Source of the DNA: Balaenoptera acutorostrata
Lineage: Eukaryota; Chordata; Mammalia; Artiodactyla; Balaenopteridae
Assembly (NCBI RefSeq): GCF_949987535.1
Contig: NC_080067.1
Coordinates: 2,914,001-2,978,000 of the forward strand
Direction of reading: 5' to 3'
Length of the DNA: 64,000 bases
The position numbers and the translations under genes were made by a program. Every line of letters begins with the position of its first letter. The stretch's first letter is position 1. The notes beneath the pieces were generated by a model. That model had not been told where the DNA came from. It ran no database searches and was given only the letters and a program-made list of their open reading frames with translations. Shown in pieces: positions 22,467-33,575 of this stretch.

Positions 22467-24658
22467 GACCTTCAAGATGGCAGAGGAGTAAGACATGGAG
22501 ATCACCTTCCTCCCCACAAATACATCAAAAATATATCTACATGTGGAACAACTCCTACAGAACACCTACTGAATGCTGGCAGAAGACCTCAGACTTCCCA
22601 AAAGGGAAGAAATTCCCCATGTACCTGGGTAGGGCAAAACAAAAAAGAAAAAACAGAGACAAAACATTAGGGACGGGACCTGCCCCTCTAGGAGGGAGCT
22701 GTGAAGGAGGAAAAGTTTCCACACACTAGGAAGCCGCTTCACTGGTGGAGACGGGGGTGGGGGTGGATGGGGGGGAAGCTTCGGAGCCACGGAGGAGAGC
22801 GCAGCAACAGGGTGCAGAGGGCAAAGTGGAGAGATTCCCACACAGAGGGTGGGTGCCGACCAGCACTCACCAGCCCGTGAGGCTTGTCTGCTCACCTACG
22901 AGGGTGGGCAGGGGCTGGGAGCTAAGGCTCAGGCCTCGGAGGTCAGATCCCAGGGAGAGGACTGGGGTGGGCTGTGTGAACACAGCCTGAAGGGGCTAGT
23001 ACGCCACAGTTAGCTGGGAGGGAGTCCGGGAAAAAGTCTGGAACTGCCTAAGAGGCAAGAGACCATTGTTTCGGGGTGCGCGAGGAGAGGAGGTTCAGAG
23101 CGCTGCCTAAATGAGCTCCAGAGATGGGCGTGAGCCATGGCTATCAGCGTGGACTCCAGAGACGGGCATGAAACACTAAGGCTGCTGCTGCAGCCACCAA
23201 GAAGCCTGTATGCAAGCACAGGTCACTATCCACACCTGCCCTCCCAGGAGCCTGTGCAGCCCGCCACTGCCAGGGTCCCATGATCCAGGGACAACTTCCC
23301 CGGGAGAACACACGGCGCACCTCAGGCTGCTGCAACATCACGCCGGCCTCTGCCACTGCATGCCTACCCCGCATTCCGTACCCCTCCCTCCCCCTGGCCT
23401 GAGTGAGCCAGAGCCCCCGAATCAGCTGCTCCTTTAATCCCGTCCTGTCTAAGTGGGAACAGATGCCCTCAGGCGACCTACACGCAGAGGCGGGGCCAAA
23501 CCCAAAGCTGAACCCCAGGAGCTGTGCGAGCAAAGAAGAGAAAGGGAAATCTCTCCCAGCAGCCTCAGGAGCAGATTAAATCTCCACAATCAACTTGAGG
23601 TACGCTGCATCTCTGGAATACCTGAATAGACAACAAATCATCCCAAATTGAGGCGGTGGACTTTGGGAGCAACTGTAGACTTGGGGTTTGCTTTCTGCAT
23701 CTAATTTGTTTCTGGTTTTATGTTTATCTTAGTTTAGTGTTTAGAGCTTACTATTACTGGTAGATTTGTTTATTGATTTGGTTGCTCTCTTCCTTTGTTT
23801 TTATATATATATATTTCTTTTTTCTCTTTCTGTGAGTGTGCATGTGTATGCTTCTTCGTGTGATTTTGTCTGTATAGCTTTGCTTTTATCATTTGTCCTA
23901 GGGTTCTGTCTGTCGTTTTTTTTGTTTGTTTGTTTGTTTTTTGTATAATTGGTAGCACTTGTTTTCATTGGTAGATTTGTTTATTGGCTTGCTTGCTCAC
24001 TTCTTTCTTTTTTCTTATTAGCTTTTTATTTTTCTATTTTACTAATATTTTTTTATTTTGTATTTTAATAAATTTAATTTAATTTCTTCCTTCCTTCTTT
24101 CTTTTCTTTCCTTTCCCTTTCCCTTTTCTTTTTTTTTTTCTTTTCTTTCTCCCTTTTCTTCCAATCCGTGTGGCTGACAGGGTGTTGGTGATCCAGCCGG
24201 GTGTCAGGCCTGAGCTTCTGAGGTGGAAGAGCCACATGCAGAACATTGGTCCCCCAGAGACCTCCCAGCTCCAGATAATATCAAATGGCAAGAGCTCGCC
24301 CAGAGATCTCCATCTCAACGCTGAGACGAGCTCAACTCAACAACCAGCAAGCTCCAGTGCTTCACACCCTATGCCAAGCAACTAACAAGACAGGAACACA
24401 ACCCCACCCATTAGCAGAAGGGCTGCTTAAAATCATAATAATGTCACAGACACCCCAAAACACACCACCGGATACAGTCCTGCCCACCAGAAAGATGCAG
24501 CCCCATCCACCAGAACACAGACACTACTCCCCTCCACCAGCAAGCCTCCACAACCCACTGAACCAACCTTAGCCACTGGGGGCAGACACCAAAAACAACA
24601 GGAACTACGAACCTGCAGCCTGTGAAAAGGAGACCCCAAACACAGTAAGTTAAGCAAG
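22467..24658 (+). promoter_or_regulatory. L1 copy A 5' UTR/internal promoter
   Basis: Aligns along its length with 51590-53510 of copy B apart from indels. The first half is GC-richer. A TC-rich, low-complexity part at about 23760-24165 precedes the ORF1 leader. A short sense frame starts at 22541 at the same offset as a 168-codon frame in copy B, but a TAG ends it after 62 codons here. Confidence 0.8.
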
Positions 24659-25552
24659 ATGACAAGACAGAGAAACACACAGCAGACGAAGGAGCCAGGT
24701 AAAAACCCACCAGACCAAACAAATGAAGAGGAAATAGGCAGTCTACCTGAAAAAGAATTCAGAGTAATGACAGTAAAGATGATCCAAAATCTTGGAAATA
24801 GAATGGAGAAAATACAAGAAACGTTTAACAAGGACTTAGAAGAACTAAAGAGCAAATAAACAATAATGAACAACACAATAAATGAAATTAAAAATTCTCT
24901 AGAAGAAATCAATAGCAAAATAACTGAGGCAGAAGAATGGATAAGTGACCTGGAAGATAAAATAGAGGAAATAACTACCACAGAGCAGAATAAAGAAAAA
25001 AGAATGAAAAGAATTGAGGACAGTCTCAGAGACCTCTGGGACAACATTAAACACACCAACATTCGAATTATAGTAGTCTCAGAAGAAAAAGAGAAACAAA
25101 AAGAGACTGAGAATATATGTGAAGAGATTATAGTTGAAAACTTCCCTAATATGGGAAAGGAAATAGTCAATCAAGTCCAGGAAGTGCAGAGAGTCCCATA
25201 CAGGATAAATTCAAAGAGAAACATGCCAAGACAGATATTAATCAAACTATCAAAAATTAAATACAAAGAAAAAATATTAAAAGCAGCAAGGGAAAAGCAA
25301 CAAATAACATACAAGGGAATCCCCATAAGGTTAACAGCTGATCTTTCAGCAGAAACTCTGCAAGCCAGAAGGGAGTTGCAGGACATATTTAAAGTGATGA
25401 AATGGAAAAACCTACAACCAAGATTACTCTACCCAGCAAGGATCTCATTCATATTTGACGGAGAAATTAAAACCTTTACAGACAAGCAAAAGCTAAGAGA
25501 ATTCAGCACCACTAAACCAGCTTTACAACAAATGCTAAAGGAACTTCTCTAG
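24659..25552 (+). pseudogene. L1 ORF1 (RNA-binding protein), one nonsense mutation
   Basis: ORF1p is the trimeric nucleic-acid chaperone that coats L1 RNA. The frame begins at ATG 24659 and stays in one phase to TAG at 25550-25552, 298 codons including stop. One internal TAA at 24857-24859 breaks it. Copy B has CAA at the corresponding codon, so a C-to-T change is likely. Domains: charged N-terminal leader, coiled coil (about residues 45-125, 'MNNTINEIKNSLEE'), RRM-like part (near 'NIRIIVV'; copy B has 'IRIIGVPEEEE') and basic C-terminal domain ('REKQQITYKGIPIRLTADLS'). No frameshift is seen. Confidence 0.9.
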
Positions 25553-25604
25553 GCAGGAAACACAAGACAAGGAAAAGACCTACAATAACAAACCCAAAAC
25601 AATT

Positions 25605-27003
25605 AAGAAAATGGGGCTGGTGCCGTGCAGGCTACTGGGAGAACGGGTTTCTTTCTCTCTTCCCCAAATGTGTGGGGGCTGTCATCGACCTGGAGTAGCT
25701 ACAAAACCGAAGTCACCAAATGATGATGTTGTGAAATCGCTCGTCCGTCCCTGCCACGCCTGGGCGGTTACTGGCAGCGGCAGCCACTTCTGCTGCTCCT
25801 CTCAGGCTGCTGCTGCTTTAGAGGTTTCTCCCTGAGCAAGCACATGCGAAGGACGGAGGACGCTGGACCATTCCTTTCTGTACGTGTGCTTTAAAAAAAA
25901 GAAAATACTGTATGGGCATCCTTATGCCTACATCTTGGAATACTCTGTCATGACCATCCAAGGGGTGATAATCACATGACAGCACTCATTGCTCCAGATG
26001 TCATTTGACCACCAAAAAAAAAATCTGTTTAAAAGAAAATATTCATTTGAGCAGAACCTTTCTTTCTTTATTTTATTTTTAAATTAATTAATTAATTAAT
26101 TAATTTTTGGCGCGTTGGGTCTTTGTTTCTGTGCGAGGGCTTTCTCTACTCGTGTGACGAGCGGGGGCCACTCTTCATCGCAGTGCGTGGGCCTCTCACT
26201 ATCACGGCCTCTCTTGTTGCGGAGCACAGGCTCCAGCCGCGCAGGCTCAGTAGTTGTGGCTCACGGGCCCAGTCGCTCCACAGCATGTGGGATCCTCCCA
26301 GACCAGGGCTCAAACCCACGTCCCCTGCATCGGCAGGCAGACTCTCAACCACTGCGCCACCAGGGAAGTCCGAACCTTTCTTTATTGAATGGCTTAATGG
26401 ATTTCCTTTACTTTGATTTAAACCAAAGCTGCCTGCTCAACCAAAACAAGAAAGGATCTTGCATGAGTCAATCCCAGAATGCCACTTCTACATCACCGAT
26501 GGGTGAAGAAAACCTCATGAATATCAATCACAGAGATGCAGAGAGCATCACTGGTCTCCTATCGCATTATCAAAATCTGCCTTGGGTGCTGTTCCTTGTC
26601 TACATCTGACTCCCTGTACCGTGTGAGCCCTGATGTGTGCTCCAATGAAGATCTCCCTGAAGTCGAGCTGGTGAGCCTGCTAGAAGAACAGCTACCCCAG
26701 TAAAAGCTAAGAGTGGACTCTCTCTTTCTATATGAAAATCAAGACTGGACTCAGTCCCCAAACCGGCAGCAACATGGATGTGATGCCCTCTCTCCAGTCC
26801 TTGCTGAAGAGACTTTCCGTTATATAAGTGAGTATTTTAGAGTTTGTCCATTGAATTAATAAAGATCATGAATATCTTGGTGTTGACTTTTAAAACATTT
26901 GACATCCCTAGCCACTGTTCAGTTTGTACCTACTTTAACTTGAACTGATTTAACAACATGAAGAGATGATTCTAAAAAAAAAAAAAAAGAAAAAAGAAAA
27001 TGG
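25605..27003 (+). pseudogene. TRAK2: TRAK2 processed pseudogene (retrocopy) inside L1
   Basis: Insert 25615-26993, flanked by 'aagaaaatgg' at 25605-25614 and 26994-27003; the upstream copy follows TT, fitting L1 endonuclease, and the insert ends in about 15 A's. L1 copy B has no insert here. The 5' UTR-like part (25615-26053) precedes an ATG at 26463 coding MSQSQNA...ENLMN...ESIT, the N-terminus of TRAK2, an adaptor linking mitochondria to kinesin and dynein. A 79-nt segment (26553-26631) then breaks the frame. TRAK2 sequence resumes at 26632 (DVCSNEDLPEVELVSLLEE), followed by an in-frame TAA at 26701 and a run through 'FLYENQDWTQSP' to 'EETFRY' at about 26823. From 26828 the text is a splice donor (gtgagt) and intron-like sequence with AATAAA at 26858-26863. 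Only the N-terminal ~100 residues are represented. A SINE splits it. Identification is by recalled homology; confidence is high for the TRAK family and good for TRAK2 over TRAK1. Confidence 0.88.
26054..26383 (-). mobile_element. CHR-type SINE (antisense) inside the TRAK2 retrocopy
   Basis: Body 26066-26371: starts with T/A-rich tail and (TTAA)n, then 'ggcgcgttgggtctttgt', inverted B box, and ends 'gccaccagggaagtcc'. The perfect duplication 'gaacctttcttt' lies at 26054-26065 and 26372-26383. It is younger than the retrocopy, which is younger than L1 copy A. Confidence 0.95.
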
Positions 27004-30000
27004 TAATAGGAACTTACATATCGATGACTACCTTAAATGTAAATGGATTACATTCTTCAACCAAAAGACACAGACTAGATGAATGGATACAAAAACAAAA
27101 CCTGTATATATGCTGTCTACAAGAGACCCACTTCAGACCTAGGGACACATACAGACTGGAAGTGAGGGGATGGAAAAAGATATTCCATGCAAATGGAAAT
27201 CAAAAGAAAGCTGGAGTAGCAATTCTCATATCAGACAAAATAGACTTTAAAATAAAGACTATTACAAGAGACAAAGAAGGGCACTACATAATCATCAAGG
27301 GATAAATCCAAGAAGAAGATATAACAATTTTAAATATTTATGCACCCAACATAGGAGCACCTCAATACATAAGGCAAATGCTAACAGCCATAAAAGAGGA
27401 AATCGTCAGTAACACAATAATAGTAGGGGACTTTAACACCCCACTTTCATCAATGGACAAAACATCCAAAATGAAAATAAATAAAGAAACACTAGCTTTA
27501 AATGATATATTAAACAAGAGGAACTTAATTGATATTTATAGGACATTTCATCCAAAAACAACAGAATACACTTTCTTAAGTGCTCATGGAACATTCTCCA
27601 GGATAGATCATATCTTGGGTCACAAATCAAGCCTTGGTAAATTTAAGAAAACTGAAATCATATCAAGTATCTTTTCCAACCACAACGCTAGGAGACTAGA
27701 TATGATTACAGGAAAAAATCTAAAAAATAAAAACACCTGGAGGCTAAAAAATACCCTACTAAATAACCAAGTGATCACTACAGAAATCAAAGAGGAAATA
27801 AAAAAATACCTAGAAACAAATGACAATGAAAACACAACGACCCAAAACCTATGGAATGCAGCAAAAGCAGTTCTAAGAGGGAAGTTAAAAGCAATACAAT
27901 CCAACCTCAAGAAACAAGAAACATCTCAAATAAACAACCTAACCTTACACCTAAAGCAATTAGAGAAAGAACAAAAAAAATAACCCCACAGTTAGCAGAA
28001 GGAAAGAAATCATAAAGGTCAGATCAGAAACAAATGAAAAAGAAATGAAGGAAACGATAGCAAAGATCAATAAAACTAAAAGCTGGTTCTTTGAAAAGAT
28101 AAACAAAATTGATAAACCATTAGCCAGACTTATCAAGAAAAAAAGGGAGAAGATTCAAATCAATAGAATTAGAAATGAAAAAGGAGAAGTAACAACTGAC
28201 ACTGCAGAAATGCAAAGGATCATGAGAGATTACTACAAGCAACTATATGCCAATAAAATGGACAACCTGGAAGAAACGGACATATTCTTAGAAAAGCACA
28301 CCTTCCGAGACTGAACCAGGAAGAAATAGAAAATATAAACAGACCAATCACAAGCACTGAAATTGAAACTGTGGTTAAAAATCTTCCAACAAACAAAAGC
28401 CCAGGACCAGATGGCTTCACAGGTGAATTCTATCAAACATTTAGAGAAGTGCTAACACCTATCCTTCTCAAACTCTTCCAAAATATAGCAGAGGGAGGGA
28501 CACTCCCAAACTCATTCTACAAGGTCAACATCACCCTGATACCAAAACCAGACAAAGATGTCACAAAAAAAGAAAACTACAGGCCAGTATCACTGATGAA
28601 CATAGATTCAAAAATCCTCAACAGAATACTAGCAAACAGAATCCAACAGTACATTAAAAGGATCATACACCATGATCAAGTGGGGTTTATCCCAGGAATG
28701 CAAGGAAGATTCTTCCATAAATGAAAATCAATCAATGTGATAAACCATATTAACAAATTGAAGGATGAAAACCATATGGTCATCTCAATAGATACAGAAA
28801 AAGCTTTCAACGAAATTCAACACCCATTTATGATAAAAATTCTTCAGAAAGTAGGCATAGAGGGAACTTACCTCAACATAATAAAGGCCATATATGACAA
28901 ACTCACAGCCAACATCGTTCTCAATGGTGAAAAACTGAAACCAAATCCACTAAGATCAGGAACAAGACAAGGATGTCCACTCTCGCCACTATTATTCAAC
29001 ATAGTTTTGGAAGTCCTAGCCACGGCAATCAGAGAAGAAGAAATAAAAGGAATCCAAATTGGAAAAGAAGAAGTAAAACTGTCACTGTTTGCAGATGACA
29101 TGATATTATGCATAGAGAATCCTAAAGATGCTACCAGAAAACTACTAGAGCTAATCCATGAATTTGGTAAAGTAGGAGGATACAAAATTAATGCACAGAA
29201 ATCTCTTGCATTCCTATACACTAACGATGAAAAATCTGAAAGAGAAATTAAGGAAACACTCCCATTCACGATTGCAACAAGAAGAATAAAATACCTAGGA
29301 ATAAACCTACCTAAAGAGACAAAAGACCTGTATGCAGAAAACTATAAGACACTGATGAAAGAAATTAAAGATGATACAAACAGATGGAGAGATATACTAT
29401 GTTCTTGGATTGGAAGGATCAACATTGTGAAAATGACTATACAACCCAAAGCAATCTACAGATTCAATTCAATTCCTTTCAAACTACCAATGGCATTTTT
29501 CACAGAACTAGAACAAAAAAATTCACAATCTGTATGCAATCACAAAAGACCCCGAATAGCCAAAGCAATCTTGAGAAAGAAAAATAGAGATGGAGGAATC
29601 AGGCTCCCTGACTTCAGACTATACTACAAAGCTACAGTAATCAAGACAGTATGGTACTGGCACACACAAAAAAATATAGATCAATGAAACAGGATACAAA
29701 ACCCAGAGATAAACCCATGCACATATGGTCACCTTATCTTTGATAAAGGAGGCAAGAATATACAATGGAGAAAAGACAGCCTCTTCAGTAAGTGGTGCTG
29801 TGAAAACTGGACAGCTACATGTAAAAGAGTGAAATTAGAACACTTCCTAACACCATGCGCAAACAAAATGGATTAAAGACCTAAATGTAAGGCCAGACAC
29901 TATAAAACGCTTAGAAGAAAACATAGGCAGAACACTCTATGACAGAAATTACAGCAAGATCCTTTTTGACCCACCTCCTAGAGAAATGGAAATAAAAACC

Positions 30001-30815
30001 AAAATAAACAAATGGGACCTAATGAAACTTAAAAGCTTTTGCACAGCAAAGGAAACCATAAACAAGAGGAAAAGACAACCATCCGAATGGGAGAAAATAT
30101 TTGCAAATGAAGCAACTGACAAAGGATTAATCTCCAAAATATACAAGCAGCACATGCAGCTCAATATCAAAAAAAACAAAGAACCCAATCCAAAAATCGG
30201 CAGAAGACCTAAATAGACATTTCTCCACAGAAGATATACAGATTGCCAAGAAACACATGAAAGGATGCTCACCGTCACTAATTATTAGAGAAATTCAAAT
30301 TAAAACTTCAATGAGGTTATCACCTCACACCAGTCAGAATGGCCATCATCAAAAAATCTATAAACAATAAATGCTGGAGAGGGTGTAGAAAAGGGAACCC
30401 TCTTGCACTGTTGGTGGGAATGTAAATTGATATAGCCACTATGGAGAACAGTATGGAGGTTCCTCAAAAAACTAAAAATAGAACTACTATATGACCCAGC
30501 AATCCCACTACTGGGCATATACCCTGAGAAAAGCATAATTCAAAAAGAGTCATGTACCACACTGTTCATTGCAGCTCTATTTACAATGGCCAGGACATGG
30601 AAGCAACCTAAGTGTCCATCAACAGACGAATGGATAAAGAAGATGTGGAACATATATACAATGGAATATTACTCAGCCATAGAAAGAAATGAAATTGAGT
30701 TATTTGTAGTGAGGTGGATGGACCTAGAGATTGTCATACAGAGTGAAGTAATTCAGAAAGAGAAAAACAAATACCATATGCTAACACATATATATGGAAT
30801 CCAAAAAAAAAAAAA
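27000..30815 (+). pseudogene. L1 ORF2 (endonuclease/reverse transcriptase), broken
   Basis: ORF2p nicks target DNA and reverse-transcribes L1 RNA. The frame starts at ATG 27000, overlapping the duplicated target of the retrocopy. The endonuclease part shows 'NVNGL', 'LQETHF' and 'GDFNTP'. The SDH motif reads S-N-H near 27678-27690, losing a catalytic Asp that copy B keeps. The RT part (about 28370-29300) keeps '[14 protein letters not shown]' and the FADD active site at 29088-29099. Lesions: TAA at 27303, stop at 27981, phase change at about 28045-28314 and back, a stop at 28722, and a phase change after 29687. The last frame carries 'KMWNIYTMEYYSAI', the usual C-terminal region. Length matches the roughly 1,275 codons of the family. 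Confidence 0.88.
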
Positions 30816-31160
30816 AAAAGGTTCTGAAGAACCTAGGGGTAGGACAGGAGAAAAGATGCAGACGTGGAGAGTGGACTTGAGGACGTGGGAAGGGGGAAGG
30901 GTAAGCTGGGACGAAGTGAGATAGTGGCATGGACATATATAAACTACCAAATGTAAAGTAGATAGCTAGTGGGAAGCAGCTGCATACCACAGGCAGATGA
31001 GCTCGGTGCTTTGTGTGCTCCTAGACAGGTGGGAGGGAGACGCAAGAGGGAGTAGATATGGGGATATATGTATACATATAGCTGATTCACTTTGTTATAC
31101 AGCAGTAAGTAACCCAACACACTAAAGCAATTATACTCCAGTAAAGATGTTAAAAAAAAA
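30816..31160 (+). other. L1 copy A 3' UTR and first A tail
   Basis: Contains the G-rich 3' UTR part ('gaagggggaagggtaagctg', 'gtgggagggagacgcaag') and the terminal 'aagcaattatactccagtaa', then an A run at 31152-31160. The G-rich tract near 30885-30900 is typical of L1 3' UTRs. Confidence 0.8.
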
Positions 31161-31283
31161 TTGTAAGCAGTTAGGTGATATAATGAATTATTAGAAAAAT
31201 AAAATTAACCAAAGAGATCCAAATTCTTAGTTGAATGAATTTCCACACATAAATAAAATTTCCTTAACCAAAAAAAAAAAAAA
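31161..31283 (+). other. Probable L1 3'-transduced segment with second poly(A)
   Basis: 110 bases of non-L1 sequence follow the L1 A tail. AATAAA at 31252-31257 is 13 bases before a second A run (31270-31283), right where cleavage would be expected. The candidate target-site duplication lies after the second, not the first, A run. This is the layout of an L1 transcript that read through its own weak signal to a downstream one. Confidence 0.6.
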
Positions 31284-31468
31284 GATACATTAATCCATGT
31301 TATACAAAAATTCTGAAGGAATTCTCTATTTTGATAAGGTATAGGGCATGTGTATATATGTACCAGGGGTTATTATATTTTGTTTGTTTCTTTGGAGGGT
31401 TATTTAAAACATCCTAACATGCTATCTGATTTTACTGTTAAGTTCAGAAATGTTAGAGGAAACTGGTT

Positions 31469-31752
31469 TAAAATATCTATTTGGGGGGAGGGATAAATTG
31501 GGAGATTGGATTGACATGTACTCACTACTGTATACAGAATAGATAACCAACAAGGACCTACTGTATAGCCCAGGGAACTCTACTCAATACTCTGTAATGT
31601 CCCATATGAGAAAAGAATCTAAAAAAGAGTGGATACATGTATATGTATAACTGATTCCCTTTGCTGTACAGCAGAAACTAACATTATAAATCATTATAAA
31701 TCAACTATACGCCAATAAAAATTAATTAAAAATAAAAAATAAAATATCTATT
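31469..31752 (+). mobile_element. Short 5'-truncated L1 3' end with TSD
   Basis: Body 31483-31739: L1 3' UTR text 'aaccaacaaggacctactgt', 'atagcccagggaactctact', 'gtatatgtataactgattcc', 'tttgctgtacagcagaaact', ending 'caactatacgccaataaaa'. Duplication 'taaaatatctatt' at 31469-31482 and 31740-31752. Confidence 0.9.
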
Positions 31753-31912
31753 GAAAGCAACTCAACTTTTTTTTTTTCTTTTTTTTTGGCCTCGCTGTGC
31801 AGCATGTGGGATCTTAGTTTCCCCAACCAGGGATTGAATCCGTGTCCCCTGTAGTGGAAGCTCAGAGTATTAACCACTGGACTGCCAGGGAAGTCCCTGA
31901 AAGTAAATTCAA
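31753..31912 (-). mobile_element. Old tRNA-derived SINE fragment (antisense) with TSD
   Basis: T-rich start, 'tggcctcgctgtgcagcatg', inverted B box 'ggattgaatccgtgtcc', 'ttaaccactggactgccagg', inverted head 'gggaagtccc'. It is shorter and more diverged than the CHR copies. The duplication is 'gaaagcaactcaa' at 31753-31765 and 'gaaagtaaattcaa' at 31899-31912. Confidence 0.8.
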
Positions 31913-31915
31913 TTT

Positions 31916-32645
31916 TTAACCCTGACAAAATAACTCATAACAGACATACCTTCTTTCCAAAAAGAGCTATAATATTGGAAAATATGTGACGTCATTGTTT
32001 CAGAAATTAAGCAATAGTCTGGCTAAGACTGTGATCCTTGAAGGAAGAGAAAGCGAAGTCATGAGCATAATCATGATCACCCCACAATCACCTCAACTCT
32101 CCCAGTGGCAGGAAAGTAGAGCTAACAGGAGGGTGGTCTCACTGATCTGAAGAAGAAGAGATTGGTGATCCAGGCTGCTGAGACATCTGCAACTTATAAG
32201 GCATGTTACCTGAGAAAAGGAGCTATGCTAATGAGGGACCCAGCAGTGTCTGTGGGGGTGGACCGTGGGTGCTTAGCCAACGGCTGGGCAGCATGCGTGC
32301 AGAGTGAGACCCCACAAGGCCTAGCAAAGATTGTGTTTTCAGGGCTGAGAGTTAGACAGTAATACTAGAGGGCATACAGTACTGGAATTTATTGGAGTCC
32401 CAGCTTAGCCAAAGTAAAGTGACCTAACTTGTCATTCAGTTGAGATTTCATGGAAATGATCTCTTAAGTGTAAGGACCCTGCTCTAGTGTAAGGACATGC
32501 CCTAGAATGAAGTTTAAAATTAAATATAAATAAAGCTTTAATAAAGAGTAAATCCAAGCCTGACGAGAACAAAAGTATCCACAAGTGATTTATCTGTCAG
32601 CCATAAAAAGTCAACATTGTTTAAGGGAGGAAGCATAATCCAGAT
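31916..32645. other. Unique DNA, no gene recognised
   Basis: No repeat or credible coding frame seen. Confidence 0.4.
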
Positions 32646-32649
32646 TCCC

Positions 32650-33235
32650 TTTAATTTATGATTCATAATGTTCAGCATATAACCAAAAGTTACTAGAAGT
32701 AAGAAAACAAAAATGTGTGACTCATATTTGAGGGAAAAAGCAGTCTGTATAAATCAATACCAAAGGTCCAGAGGTTGAAATTAGCAGACAGGGACTTTAA
32801 AGAATCTTTTATAAATATTTTAAGGGACAACACAGTCATGATGAATGAACAGATAGGGTATCTCAGAATAGGAATGGAAACTATAAAAATGCACCAAACT
32901 GAATTGAAAAGTATAATATTTGAAAAAAAGTCACTTGATAGCCTTAATCACAGATTGGCACCCTAAAAAAAAATCACTGAATTCAATGAAATACCAGTAT
33001 GCAATTATGCACTTTGAAGAACAGAAAGAAAATGAGATAGAAAAAAATGAACAGCTTAGGATCTATGGAACAATATCAAAAGTTATAACACAAACATAAT
33101 GGAGTTTTAGAAGAAGAGGAGAGAAGTTAGAAAAGGAGAGGAAGAGGAGAAAGTATAATGGCAGCAAAAAATATTTAAAGAATAATGGTCAAAATTTTAC
33201 TGAGTTTGGTAAAAGCACAGCTCATACTGCTTTTT
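32650..33235 (+). mobile_element. Old L1M 5' UTR/ORF1 fragment
   Basis: Resembles L1M ORF1 leader and coding text: 'gaaattagcagacagggact' with 'ttaaagaatcttttataaat', 'gatgaatgaacagat', 'gaaaatgagatagaaaaaaa', 'gaacagcttaggatctatgg', 'tttaaagaataatggtcaaa'. Frames are degraded; the longest piece is 32775-32966. Confidence 0.6.
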
Positions 33236-33575
33236 AAAAATACTAAACAAAATTATTTTATTTAAAATAATGGGCATGAATTTTTATTTATGCATATTTC
33301 TTTTTTTTCCTTGAATTTTTCATCAGTTTGTACAAATAGGTGACAAAGAAAAAAATATCACAGACTCATGAGGGTAACGTGCTGAAGTTCAGGATATCCA
33401 AAGTCGTAAATCTGAAATAACCACATGTATGGATAAACCAACAAAAGTATTCAATAATTAAATCTTTTGCTCTCTCCTTCCATAATATACCTGTCACTGT
33501 TACAAGATGTCCTTCATCTACTACCTCTAAAAGGAACAATTAATAAAAACTCAGGAATGTTTTTTAAGGAGAGGT
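33236..33575. other. AT-rich DNA, nothing recognised
   Basis: No feature I can support. Confidence 0.4.

Larger units (their letters stand above)
22455..31293 (+). mobile_element. Full-length artiodactyl-type L1 (copy A) with TSD and 3' transduction
   Basis: The element runs from 'gaccttcaagatggcagagg' (22467) to its own A tail at 31152-31160. It comprises a 2.2-kb 5' UTR, ORF1 (24659-25552), a spacer, ORF2 (from 27000) and a 3' UTR ending 'ttatactccagtaaagatgt'. The spacer holds a 1.38-kb retrocopy insertion (25615-26993). Without it the L1 is about 7.3 kb, similar to copy B. The likely duplication is 'aagatatattta' at 22455-22466, preceded by TT, and 'aagatacattaa' at 31282-31293, which places 110 extra bases inside the insertion. 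Cannot retrotranspose now: ORF1 has a stop and ORF2 several lesions. Confidence 0.9.

Noticed and set aside
22566..22895. Antisense ORF0-like frame in the L1 5' UTR (also 51678-52013)
   Set aside because: Both copies have about 110 antisense codons at this place, but after aligning the 5' ends the stops differ by 11 bases and the C-termini are unrelated, so the frame is not conserved.
24433..25170. 245-codon minus-strand frame
   Set aside because: Antisense shadow of L1 ORF1 and its leader; a similar shadow lies at 53609-54079 in copy B.
26115..26609. 164-codon plus-strand frame as a gene
   Set aside because: It fuses antisense SINE text to the first TRAK2 codons of the retrocopy and stops in the 79-nt segment; no expressed gene is implied.
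28737..29687. 316-codon reverse-transcriptase frame as a viral or host gene
   Set aside because: It is the RT core of L1 copy A, continuous with the rest of a non-LTR element, not a virus or a domesticated gene.
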